This document shows positions 1-6,313 of a stretch of 8,051 nucleotides of DNA, piece by piece. The DNA comes from Rhodoferax sp. (lineage in GTDB: Bacteria; Pseudomonadota; Gammaproteobacteria; Burkholderiales; Burkholderiaceae_C): contig JAIFMR010000209.1 in assembly GCA_020048255.1 (NCBI GenBank), positions 1 through 8,051 on the forward strand. Direction: 5' to 3'. Position numbers and translations under genes: made by a program. Position 1 is the stretch's first letter, and each line of letters opens with the position of its first letter. The notes beneath the pieces were generated by a model. It ran no database searches, was not told the DNA's origin, and saw only the letters and a list, made by a program, of their open reading frames with translations.

Positions 1-12
1 TGCGTTGGGCCG

Positions 13-36
13 CTTTGTTTTAACCTTTGTTTGAAC
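13..36. repeat. Two-copy 12-bp tandem repeat upstream of argD
   Basis: CTTTGTTTTAAC (13-24) is followed at once by CTTTGTTTGAAC (25-36), which differs at one base. The pair lies 19 bases before the argD start, so it is in the 5' leader or promoter region. It could be part of an operator or a chance duplication. No clear -35/-10 pair can be assigned because the window begins only 54 bases before the gene. Confidence 0.5.
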
Positions 37-54
37 GTTACCCACGAGTGAATC

Positions 55-1275
55 ATGACTGCAAGCAGCACCTTCATTGAAGCCCGATCCCCTCATGTGA
101 TGAATACCTACGGGCGATTGCCCATCGCGCTGTCGCATGGTCAGGGCTGCCGCGTTTGGGACGTGAACGGCAAGTCGTATCTGGACGCGCTAGGCGGCAT
201 TGCGGTCAACACTTTGGGGCACAACCACCCGCAACTGGTGCCCGCGCTGCAGGACCAGATTGGCAAAATCATCCACAGTTGCAATTACTACCATGTGCCC
301 AACCAAGAAGCACTGGCCAAAAAGCTGGTGGAACTCTCGGGCATGACCAACGTGTTCTTCTGCTCGACCGGGCTGGAGGCTAACGAAGCGGCCCTGAAGC
401 TGGCCCGCAAATTTGGCCACGACAAAGGCATTGAGCGCCCGGAGATTGTGGTCTATGAGAAGGCCTTTCATGGCCGAAGCATCGCCACCCTGAGCGCCAC
501 CGGCAACCCCAAAATCCAGGCGGGGTTTGGGCCACTGGTAGAGGGCTTCATTCGCGTGCCGATCAACAACATCGAGGCCCTGAAAGCCGCCACGAACGGT
601 AACCCCAATGTGGTCGCGGTATTTTTTGAGGCCATTCAAGGCGAAGGCGGCGTCAATCCGATGCACCTGGATTACCTGCGGGAATTACGCGCCCTCTGCG
701 ATGAGCGCGACTGGCTGATGATGATTGACGAAGTGCAATGCGGTATGGGGCGCACCGGCAAATGGTTTGCGCACCAGTGGGCCGGCATCGTGCCAGACGT
801 GATGCCCCTGGCCAAAGGCCTGGGCTCCGGTGTGCCAGTGGGTGCCGTAGTGGCTGGCCCCAAGGCAGCCCAGATTTTCCAGCCTGGCAACCACGGCACC
901 ACCTTTGGCGGCAACCCGCTGGCCATGCGAGCGGGTGTGGAAACCATCCGCATCATGGAAGAAGATGGGCTGTTGGCCAACGCAGCGGCGGTCGGCGCCC
1001 ACCTGAAGGCCGCACTGGAAGCCGCCTTGTCTGCGGAGCTGGCCACTGGCATGGTGAAAGAAATTCGCGGCCAGGGTTTGATGCTGGGTATTGACCTGGC
1101 CAAGCCCTGCAGTGCTTTGACCCAGCGTGCCGCCGATGCGGGCTTGCTCATCAGCGTGACTGCTGACACCGTGGTGCGGCTGGTGCCACCCCTGATTTTG
1201 AGCCGCAGCGAGGCCGATGAAGTGGTTGCCATCCTGTGTCCCCTGATTTCCGCCCTGTTGAAGGAAACCCCATGA
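55..1275 (+). CDS. argD: Acetylornithine aminotransferase (class III PLP aminotransferase)
   Basis: This 406-residue cytoplasmic enzyme transfers an amino group from glutamate to N-acetylglutamate 5-semialdehyde, giving N-acetylornithine in arginine biosynthesis. Many family members also act on succinyldiaminopimelate semialdehyde in lysine synthesis. The class III fold markers are in order: an N-terminal GGIAVNTLGHNHP segment, the cofactor-phosphate loop STGLEANEAAL near residue 105, FHGRS near 140, the FFEAIQGEGGV strand near 190, DEVQCGMGRTG with the pyridine-nitrogen aspartate at D225, and PLAKGLGSG with the Schiff-base lysine at K254. Length is normal for ArgD. The start at 55 gives the usual N-terminus; the ribosome binding site is weak (only GAG six bases upstream). 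The stop codon overlaps the argF start as ATGA, so the two are probably translationally coupled. The more distant alternative is another ornithine-type aminotransferase, but the adjacent argF makes ArgD the best call. Confidence 0.95.
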   Translation: MTASSTFIEARSPHVMNTYGRLPIALSHGQGCRVWDVNGKSYLDALGGIAVNTLGHNHPQLVPALQDQIGKIIHSCNYYHVPNQEALAKKLVELSGMTNVFFCSTGLEANEAALKLARKFGHDKGIERPEIVVYEKAFHGRSIATLSATGNPKIQAGFGPLVEGFIRVPINNIEALKAATNGNPNVVAVFFEAIQGEGGVNPMHLDYLRELRALCDERDWLMMIDEVQCGMGRTGKWFAHQWAGIVPDVMPLAKGLGSGVPVGAVVAGPKAAQIFQPGNHGTTFGGNPLAMRAGVETIRIMEEDGLLANAAAVGAHLKAALEAALSAELATGMVKEIRGQGLMLGIDLAKPCSALTQRAADAGLLISVTADTVVRLVPPLILSRSEADEVVAILCPLISALLKETP

Positions 1276-2246
1276 ACCCGGCTAGCTCTGGTATCCCCAG
1301 CACCATCCCCAAAGGCGCGCCACCGGTACGGCATTACCTGCAGTTTTCTGATTTGACCGCGGATGAATACAGCTATCTGCTCGAGCGCGCTGCTTTCATC
1401 AAAGCCAAGTTCAAAACCTTCACCCGCCACCAACCGCTGGTGGACCGCACACTGGCCATGATTTTTGAGAAAGCCTCCACCCGCACCCGCGTCAGTTTTG
1501 AGGCCGGTATGTACCAGTTGGGCGGCAGTGTGGTGCATCTGACCACCGGCGACAGCCAGCTGGGCCGCTCCGAACCCATCGAAGACAGCGCCCGGGTCAT
1601 CAGCCGCATGGCGGACCTGGTGATGATCCGCACCTACGAGCAAACCAAGCTGGAGCGCTTTGCCGAGTATTCACGCGTGCCAGTCATCAACGGCCTGACC
1701 AACGAGTTTCACCCCTGCCAGATCCTGGCGGACATCTTTACCTTTATCGAGCACCGTGGCCCGATCCAGGGCAAGACCGTGGCCTGGGTGGGCGATGGCA
1801 ACAACATGGCCAACACCTGGCTGCAGGCTGCCAAGCTGCTCGACTTCAAGGTCAACGTCAGTACCCCGAGTGGTTACGAAGTGAATGAAAAAGTAGCCGT
1901 CAGCCCAGCTGGAATAAGCGCTGATCACTATGAAAGTTATAGTGACCCAAAGGCAGCCTGCGCGGGGGCGGATTTGGTCACCACCGATGTCTGGACCAGC
2001 ATGGGTTACGAGGCCGAAAACGAGGTGCGCAAGCAAGCCTTTGCCGCCTGGCGCGTCAGCACTGACATGATGGCCGTGGCCAAGCCCGATGCCCTGTTCA
2101 TGCACTGCCTGCCCGCCCACCGCGGCGAAGAAGTGGATGCCGATGTGATCGATGGACCGCAAAGTGTGGTCTGGGACGAAGCCGAAAACCGCATGCATGT
2201 TCAAAAAGCACTGATGGAATACCTGATGATGGGCCGCCAGAAATGA
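1272..2246 (+). CDS. argF: Ornithine carbamoyltransferase
   Basis: This cytoplasmic enzyme condenses ornithine and carbamoyl phosphate to citrulline. The diagnostic motifs are present: STRTR at residues 69-73 (carbamoyl-phosphate binding), HPCQ at 147-150, DLVTTDVWTSMG, which holds the ornithine-binding aspartate and SMG loop, and HCLPAHRGEEV, with catalytic C279. The ATG at 1272 is chosen because AAGGAA lies five bases upstream (1261-1266) and the codon overlaps the argD stop as ATGA. An in-frame start at 1236 would overlap argD by 40 bases and add residues unlike the family. Even from 1272 the 324-residue protein carries about 17 residues, rich in Pro, Ser and Gly, before the family-typical HYLQFSDL start, and no closer ATG exists. 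An AT-richer palindromic patch at 1905-1945 encodes a surface-like segment between the ornithine and carbamoyl-phosphate motifs. The product of ArgD, after deacetylation, feeds this step. Confidence 0.96.
   Translation: MNPASSGIPSTIPKGAPPVRHYLQFSDLTADEYSYLLERAAFIKAKFKTFTRHQPLVDRTLAMIFEKASTRTRVSFEAGMYQLGGSVVHLTTGDSQLGRSEPIEDSARVISRMADLVMIRTYEQTKLERFAEYSRVPVINGLTNEFHPCQILADIFTFIEHRGPIQGKTVAWVGDGNNMANTWLQAAKLLDFKVNVSTPSGYEVNEKVAVSPAGISADHYESYSDPKAACAGADLVTTDVWTSMGYEAENEVRKQAFAAWRVSTDMMAVAKPDALFMHCLPAHRGEEVDADVIDGPQSVVWDEAENRMHVQKALMEYLMMGRQK
1905..1945. repeat. Palindromic AT-rich patch inside argF (possible REP-like remnant)
   Basis: Three inverted-repeat elements sit close together: CCAGCTGG (1905-1912), AGCGCT (1917-1922), and TCACTAT (1925-1931) paired with ATAGTGA (1939-1945) around a seven-base loop. 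The patch is visibly richer in A and T than the rest of argF and is read in frame. Its layout resembles short interspersed repeats I recall from Comamonadaceae genomes that combine an AGCGCT core with a CTATnAAAnnnATAG element. That resemblance comes from memory and is not verified. The alternative is ordinary coding sequence that happens to be palindromic. Confidence 0.35.
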
Positions 2247-2270
2247 GCAACTCGCCCAAAGGAGCGCCCC

Positions 2271-2462
2271 ATGCCTGACAACAAAGACAAAGAGTTCTGG
2301 AAAACCGTGGTCAAGCTCGCGCTGGGCGCATTGGCGCTGATCATTTTCTTTGGTGTTGGTCTTTACTTCACCGCCATGTTCAACACCTACGCGCCGCCGA
2401 GCGAATCGTCCGCGCCCGACTGGGGCATTTCCAAGGATTCACCAATTCCCAGCAGGCGCTAA
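2271..2462 (+). CDS. Small single-helix membrane protein of unknown function
   Basis: I do not recognise this 63-residue protein. It has a charged N-terminus (MPDNKDKEFWK), one strongly hydrophobic helix at about residues 13-36 containing GVGLYFTAMF, and a short Pro/Ser-rich tail ending in two arginines. The positive residues before the helix (K11, K15) and the acidic, polar tail leave orientation uncertain. It is very probably a real gene: AAAGGAG (2258-2264) lies six bases before the ATG, and it starts 24 bases after argF on the same strand, so it is likely co-transcribed with argDF. Function is unknown. Being next to arginine genes does not by itself imply a role in that pathway. It ends 34 bases before the convergent Cys-rich gene, with no convincing terminator hairpin in between. 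Confidence 0.75.
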   Translation: MPDNKDKEFWKTVVKLALGALALIIFFGVGLYFTAMFNTYAPPSESSAPDWGISKDSPIPSRR

Positions 2463-2496
2463 GACGCGTCGTGGTGCTACCGCAAACCGGTGAGAG

Positions 2497-2751
2497 TCAA
2501 GGCTTGCGATCAAAGGTGATCGGCTGTTCCTGAGCGCGCTGTCTCTGAGTGAGTTGCTCTTGAGGCCGTTCACCCGACGCCGTTACCGAACACTTGCCAC
2601 AGCTACCGCACCCAGATGTGCAGGAGGGCGAGCGGCCCAGCGCATGGTGCAAGTGGCCCAAGCGCTGACGCGCTCTGACGGGCAGCACGTACCAAACGCT
2701 GTAAACGGCGGCAAGCCCCACCAGCAAAGCAGTGATCAAGCCTTGGGTCAT
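2497..2751 (-). CDS. FeoB-associated Cys-rich membrane protein (DUF6587-like)
   Basis: This 84-residue protein has an N-terminal membrane helix at about residues 4-23, an Arg/His-rich juxtamembrane stretch, and a Cys cluster C44-x3-C48-x2-C51-x2-C54, followed by a polar Gln/Arg/Glu-rich tail. The plan of one helix plus a Cys-rich knot is that of the small proteins encoded after feoB in many bacteria (FeoB-associated family in Firmicutes; DUF6587 in proteobacteria, both named from memory). It has no winged-helix domain like enterobacterial FeoC. The four cysteines could bind Fe(II) or an iron-sulfur cluster, which is inference. The start at 2751 is supported by a perfect AGGAGG five bases upstream, within the feoB end. 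It begins one base beyond the feoB stop, so it is probably the third gene of the feo operon and coupled to feoB. Confidence 0.8.
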   Translation of the reverse strand: MTQGLITALLVGLAAVYSVWYVLPVRARQRLGHLHHALGRSPSCTSGCGSCGKCSVTASGERPQEQLTQRQRAQEQPITFDRKP

Positions 2752-2752
2752 G

Positions 2753-4642
2753 TCAGCCTCCTGTGAACATCAAGGTCACGCGGTATGTCAGCCAGCTCGC
2801 CAGGTAAGCCAGCGTAAACAAATAGCCGGTGAGTGCCAGTGGATAGCGCCACGAATTGGTCTCGCGGCGCACCGCAACCAGCGTGGAGATGCACTGCGGC
2901 GCAAAAATGAACCAGACCAGCAAGGACAAGGCTGTGGCCAGCGACCAACTCTGGGCAATGATGGGTGACAGCTGGTCTGCCACGTCAGCGCCGGTGGCAG
3001 ACAACGCATAGACCGTGCCCAAGGCACCCACGGCAACTTCACGCGCAGCCATGCCGGGCACCAAGGCAATGGCGATTTGCCAGTTGAACCCGATGGGGGC
3101 CACCAAGACCTCCAGCGCGTGCCCCAGACGGCCGGCAAAACTGTAGACAATGGCCGGACCTGTCGCACCCTCGGGTGGCGCCGGAAAGGTTGCCAGAAAC
3201 CACAACAACACCGTGAGCGACAGAATAATGCCGCCAACGCGCTTGACAAAAATGCTGGCCCGTTCGTACAAGCCCTGCGACAGGCCACGCAGATTGGGCC
3301 AACGATACGACGGCAACTCCATCACCAAAGGCGTGGGCCGGGCTTGCGTGCGCCACAACATGGACACCCCGGCCACCGCCATGGCCGACAAAATGCCGCC
3401 CAGATACAAACCAAACATGACCAAGCCCTGCAGGTTGAAAAGACCCAAGACCGGGCGATCAGGAATAAACGAGCCAATCAGCAAGGCATACACCGGCAGG
3501 CGGGCCGAGCAGGTCATCAAGGGCGCGATCATGATCGTCACCAGGCGGTCACGCCAATGCGTGATGGTTCTTGTGGCCATGATGCCCGGCACGGCACAGG
3601 CAAAGCTTGACAACAGCGGAATGAAGGAGCGGCCCGACAGCCCCACGGTGCCCATCACCCGGTCCAGCAAAAATGCCGCGCGAGGCAAATACCCCGAGTC
3701 TTCCAGCACCAGAATGAAAAAGAACAGGATCAAAATCTGCGGCAAAAACACCAGCACGCCCCCTGCCCCGGCAATCACCCCGTCCACCAGCAAACTGCTC
3801 AAAGGGCCTTCTGACAAATGGCCCCGCACAAAGGTGCTCAACAGCTCCATACCTGATTTGATGGCCTCCATGGGCCAGGTGGCCCAGCTGAACACCGCTT
3901 GAAACATCAGGAACAGGGTGAAGGCCAGCAGCAACATGCCCCACAGCGGGTGCAAGGCAATGGCGTCAATCTGGTCGTCGGTATGCAGGCTGTCGGCTGG
4001 CTCACGCACCGCCAGTTTGACGATGCGGCGCACCTCCTGCTGGGTCGTCATGACCTCTTCCACCGTGGAACTGTGCCACATGGGGCCCGAATGCACCGGC
4101 TGCTTAGGCACCACCTTGTCCAGGTAGTCAATCAAAGCATGCGCGCCGTCATGCCGTATGCCGACCGTTTCCAGAACTGGCATCGCCAGTTCCTGAGACA
4201 ACACCTCCCGGTCCACGGCAATGCCGGCGTGCTGTGCGGCGTCACACATGTTCAATGCCAACACCAGCGGCAGGTTCAAGGCGCGAGCCTCCAGCACCAG
4301 GCGCAAGTTGAGCCGCAGGTTGGTGGCATCCACCACACATATCACCAGGTCAGGCAAGGGCTCATTGGGGCGGTGACCGGTGACGATGTCCCGGGTGATC
4401 TGCTCGTCGGCACTCATCGGGTTCAGGCTGTAGGCCCCTGGCAGATCCAGCACAGTGATCTGCCGCCCCGCGACTGTGTGCAACTGCCCTTCCTTGCGCT
4501 CTACCGTCACACCCGCGTAGTTCGCGACCTTTTGGCGGCTGCCCGTGAGCAGATTGAACAGCGCGGTCTTGCCGCAGTTGGGGTTGCCAAGCAACGCCAC
4601 ACGCAGGGGCTGCACCGTCACATCGCGGTTCACATCATGCAT
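2753..4642 (-). CDS. feoB: Ferrous iron transporter FeoB (GTPase-permease)
   Basis: This 629-residue inner-membrane protein takes up Fe(II), powered or gated by its N-terminal G domain. G-protein motifs are clear: P-loop GNPNCGKT at 19-26, NYAGVTVE with the switch threonine T46, DLPG at 66-69, and NMCD at 131-134. The fifth (SA-type) loop is not well conserved. A cytosolic helical spacer follows, then the membrane part begins near residue 233. It holds the gate-type segments FACAVPGIMATRT (about 347-359) and CSARLPVYALL, and later VPGMAAREVAVGALGTVYAL and FAPQCISTLVAVRRETNSW, all typical of FeoB. The protein is much shorter than E. coli FeoB (773 residues), as is usual for betaproteobacteria by recollection. 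The ATG at 4642 lies three bases after the feoA stop and has no good ribosome binding site, so coupling to feoA is likely. Expression is probably Fur-controlled from the promoter upstream of feoA. Confidence 0.96.
   Translation of the reverse strand: MHDVNRDVTVQPLRVALLGNPNCGKTALFNLLTGSRQKVANYAGVTVERKEGQLHTVAGRQITVLDLPGAYSLNPMSADEQITRDIVTGHRPNEPLPDLVICVVDATNLRLNLRLVLEARALNLPLVLALNMCDAAQHAGIAVDREVLSQELAMPVLETVGIRHDGAHALIDYLDKVVPKQPVHSGPMWHSSTVEEVMTTQQEVRRIVKLAVREPADSLHTDDQIDAIALHPLWGMLLLAFTLFLMFQAVFSWATWPMEAIKSGMELLSTFVRGHLSEGPLSSLLVDGVIAGAGGVLVFLPQILILFFFILVLEDSGYLPRAAFLLDRVMGTVGLSGRSFIPLLSSFACAVPGIMATRTITHWRDRLVTIMIAPLMTCSARLPVYALLIGSFIPDRPVLGLFNLQGLVMFGLYLGGILSAMAVAGVSMLWRTQARPTPLVMELPSYRWPNLRGLSQGLYERASIFVKRVGGIILSLTVLLWFLATFPAPPEGATGPAIVYSFAGRLGHALEVLVAPIGFNWQIAIALVPGMAAREVAVGALGTVYALSATGADVADQLSPIIAQSWSLATALSLLVWFIFAPQCISTLVAVRRETNSWRYPLALTGYLFTLAYLASWLTYRVTLMFTGG
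2757..2762 (-). promoter_or_regulatory. Ribosome binding site AGGAGG for the Cys-rich Feo gene
   Basis: A perfect AGGAGG on the minus strand lies five bases before the ATG at 2751. It is embedded in the last codons of feoB. It fixes the start of the third gene and is the strongest Shine-Dalgarno sequence in the feo operon, far better than those before feoA or feoB. Confidence 0.8.
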
Positions 4643-4645
4643 GTA

Positions 4646-4927
4646 TTAGAACCGTCTGACCCGCACCAACGCAGCCTCATGACTGCGCAGCGCAAAGGTG
4701 GTGTGCCCAACGCGAACGGCCAGAGGGTCATGACCGGGGTAACCGTGGGCAATCACGCGCACCGACTCACCGGGCAAAAAACCAATTTCGAGCAAACGCA
4801 GAGCCACACTGCGGTCTTCGTCGTCCCGTGCCGGGTTCATGCCAAGCACCTCCGCGCGAACATGACAGGGCAGCTGATCCAAGCCCAGGGAGTCATCGGG
4901 CGCGGTTGCGGCTTGTTTTTGGGTCAT
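4646..4927 (-). CDS. feoA: Ferrous iron transport protein FeoA
   Basis: FeoA is a small cytoplasmic SH3-like protein that supports FeoB. This one is 93 residues from the ATG at 4927. Family features are LGLDQLPCHVRAEVLGM near the N-terminus, the central LLEIGFLPGESVRVI stretch (the FeoA signature of LxxxGFxPGxxV type) and a C-terminal ALRSHEAALVRV strand. A TTG at 4942 would add five residues. I prefer the ATG because the TTG abuts the Fur-box-like palindrome and would leave only about four bases of leader from the proposed promoter. Neither start has a good Shine-Dalgarno. Two cysteine-free segments flank C26-like position in LPCHV; no other metal motif is visible. First gene of the feoA-feoB-Cys-rich operon, divergent from kynU. 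Confidence 0.92.
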   Translation of the reverse strand: MTQKQAATAPDDSLGLDQLPCHVRAEVLGMNPARDDEDRSVALRLLEIGFLPGESVRVIAHGYPGHDPLAVRVGHTTFALRSHEAALVRVRRF

Positions 4928-4941
4928 CGTGAAGGGTGGCA

Positions 4942-4960
4942 AATGAGAATGATTCTTATC
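4942..4960. promoter_or_regulatory. Fur-box-like palindrome upstream of feoA
   Basis: The core TGAGAATGATTCTTA (4944-4958) is a 7-1-7 inverted repeat around G4951 and matches the Fur consensus tGATAATnATTATCa at 11 of 14 non-central positions. The inner AGAATGATTCT is a perfect palindrome. The 19-base version matches the classical Fur box at 12 of 19 positions on either strand. It lies 17 bases upstream of the feoA ATG and overlaps the proposed -10 element, the classic position for iron-dependent repression. Its distance from the kynU start is about 74 bases, so an effect on kynU is possible but less certain. Confidence 0.75.
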
Positions 4961-4981
4961 TTAAACGATTTTTTGGGACAA
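4953..4981 (-). promoter_or_regulatory. Candidate sigma-70 promoter for the feo operon
   Basis: Read on the minus strand, TTGTCC (4976-4981) as -35 and TAAGAA (4953-4958) as -10 are separated by 17 bases. Each hexamer is an imperfect match (-35 four of six, -10 three of six). Transcription would start around 4946, giving a leader of roughly 20 bases before the feoA ATG. The case rests mainly on correct spacing and on overlap with the Fur-like site. Confidence 0.4.
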
Positions 4982-5031
4982 TCGCCGCTGAGCCTACTGA
5001 AAAACAAGCCCGTCTCTGTAAAAATGAAAAC

Positions 5032-6312
5032 ATGAACACCATCACTCTTGAACAATGCCGCTCGCTGGACCAACAAGACCCCCTGAGCGGCCTGCGCGAT
5101 CATTTTGATTTACCTCAAGGGCTGATTTACCTCGACGGCAACTCGTTGGGTGCCCTGCCCAAAGCCGCTGCCAGCCGGGTCGCCCAGGTGGTGACCCAGG
5201 AATGGGGGCAGAACCTGATTCGCTCCTGGAACACGGCGGGTTGGTTTCAAATGCCGCAGCGCTTGGGCAATCTCATCGCCCCGCTGATTGGCGCAGGTCA
5301 CAACGAGGTGGTCGTGACTGACAGCACCTCTATCAATCTGTACAAAGTGCTGTTTGCGGCCCTGTCCATCAGTGCCGACCAAGACCCCGCCCGGCGCGTG
5401 GTGGTGAGCGAACGCAGCAACTTCCCAACCGACCTCTACATTGCGCAGAGCCTGTGCCGCGAGCGGGGCTTTCAACTGCAATTGGTCGAGCCCGAGGAGA
5501 TTGAATCGGCCCTAACGCGCGATGTGGCCGTGCTGATGCTGACCCATGTGAACTACCGCACCGGTGCCATGCACGACATGGCCGCACTGACGGCTGCGGC
5601 ACATGCCAAAAGCATTCTCACGGTATGGGACCTGGCCCACAGTGCCGGTGCGGTGCCGGTGGACCTGACCACATCCAAGGCGGACTTTTCAATAGGCTGC
5701 GGATACAAGTACCTCAACGGTGGCCCGGGTGCTCCGGCCTTTGTCTGGGTTAACCCGGTTCATGCGGATCGCTTCTGGCAGCCACTGGCAGGCTGGTGGG
5801 GCCATGCTGCGCCGTTTGAATTCACGCCGGATTACCGCCCGGCCCACGGCATCACGCGCTACCTGTGCGGCACACAGCCGATATTGAACATGGCCGCGCT
5901 GGAATGTGGTCTGGAAGTCTTTACCGCCGCGCAAGCCTTGGGCGGCATGGCGGCCCTGCGCATCAAGTCTTTGGTGCTGACCGACCTGTTTATTGCGTTG
6001 ATCGAGCAACGTTGTGGCGGTCATGGTTTGGGTCTGGCCACGCCGCGCCAGCACGCGCAACGTGGCTCACAGGTGTGCCTGACGCGGGACAGTGGCGCCT
6101 TTGCCATCATCCAGGCCTTGATCGCCCGCGGTGTCATTGGCGACTTTCGCGCAGGAGACGGCGGCGTCCACAAAGATATTTTGCGATTTGGTTTCACGCC
6201 GCTGTACACCGGTTTTGAAGATGTCTGGAACGCAGTAGAGCAGGTGCGCCAGGTGCTCGAAAACGGCGAATGGCAACGTCCTGAATTTAACCAGAAACAT
6301 GCCGTGACCTAG
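5032..6312 (+). CDS. kynU: Kynureninase (PLP-dependent)
   Basis: Kynureninase cleaves L-kynurenine to anthranilate and alanine (or 3-hydroxykynurenine to 3-hydroxyanthranilate) in tryptophan breakdown in the cytoplasm. The 426-residue protein is of normal length and carries the family pattern: IYLDGNSLGALPK near the N-terminus, a VVVTDSTSINLYK phosphate-contact region, SERSNFPTDLY, LTHVNYRTG, WDLAHSAGAVPVDL with the aspartate that pairs with the PLP ring nitrogen, GCGYKYLNGGPGAP with the Schiff-base lysine at K226, then GWWGHAAPFEF and a C-terminal KDILRFGFTPLYTGFEDV. The ATG at 5032 is preferred over a GTG at 4936, which would translate through the Fur-like site. There is no visible Shine-Dalgarno, so the start is weak or leaderless. 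The usual partners kynA and kynB are not in the window. It diverges from feoA and converges on the monooxygenase with a one-base gap. Confidence 0.95.
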   Translation: MNTITLEQCRSLDQQDPLSGLRDHFDLPQGLIYLDGNSLGALPKAAASRVAQVVTQEWGQNLIRSWNTAGWFQMPQRLGNLIAPLIGAGHNEVVVTDSTSINLYKVLFAALSISADQDPARRVVVSERSNFPTDLYIAQSLCRERGFQLQLVEPEEIESALTRDVAVLMLTHVNYRTGAMHDMAALTAAAHAKSILTVWDLAHSAGAVPVDLTTSKADFSIGCGYKYLNGGPGAPAFVWVNPVHADRFWQPLAGWWGHAAPFEFTPDYRPAHGITRYLCGTQPILNMAALECGLEVFTAAQALGGMAALRIKSLVLTDLFIALIEQRCGGHGLGLATPRQHAQRGSQVCLTRDSGAFAIIQALIARGVIGDFRAGDGGVHKDILRFGFTPLYTGFEDVWNAVEQVRQVLENGEWQRPEFNQKHAVT

Positions 6313-6313
6313 A

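Noticed and set aside
1236..1271. An upstream in-frame start for argF inside the end of argD.
   Set aside because: The added residues resemble nothing at OTC N-termini, whereas the ATG at 1272 has AAGGAA at good spacing and an ATGA overlap.
672..1643. A minus-strand frame of 323 codons opposite argD and argF.
   Set aside because: Both sense genes carry full family motifs. The antisense product is low in pattern and rich in Ala, Ser and Pro, and has no ribosome binding site of note.
4936..5031. An N-terminal extension of kynU from a GTG at 4936.
   Set aside because: It would make the Fur-like site coding and would overlap the feoA start. Kynureninases start near the ATG at 5032, and K226 then falls where the bacterial enzymes have it.
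3899..5035. A long plus-strand frame (378 codons) antisense to feoA and most of the feoB N-terminal half, whose stop overlaps the kynU start.
   Set aside because: The opposite strand encodes unmistakable FeoA and FeoB. The antisense product is rich in His, Gln and Arg with no domain pattern, as expected for a shadow in GC-rich DNA. It also runs through the Fur-like site.
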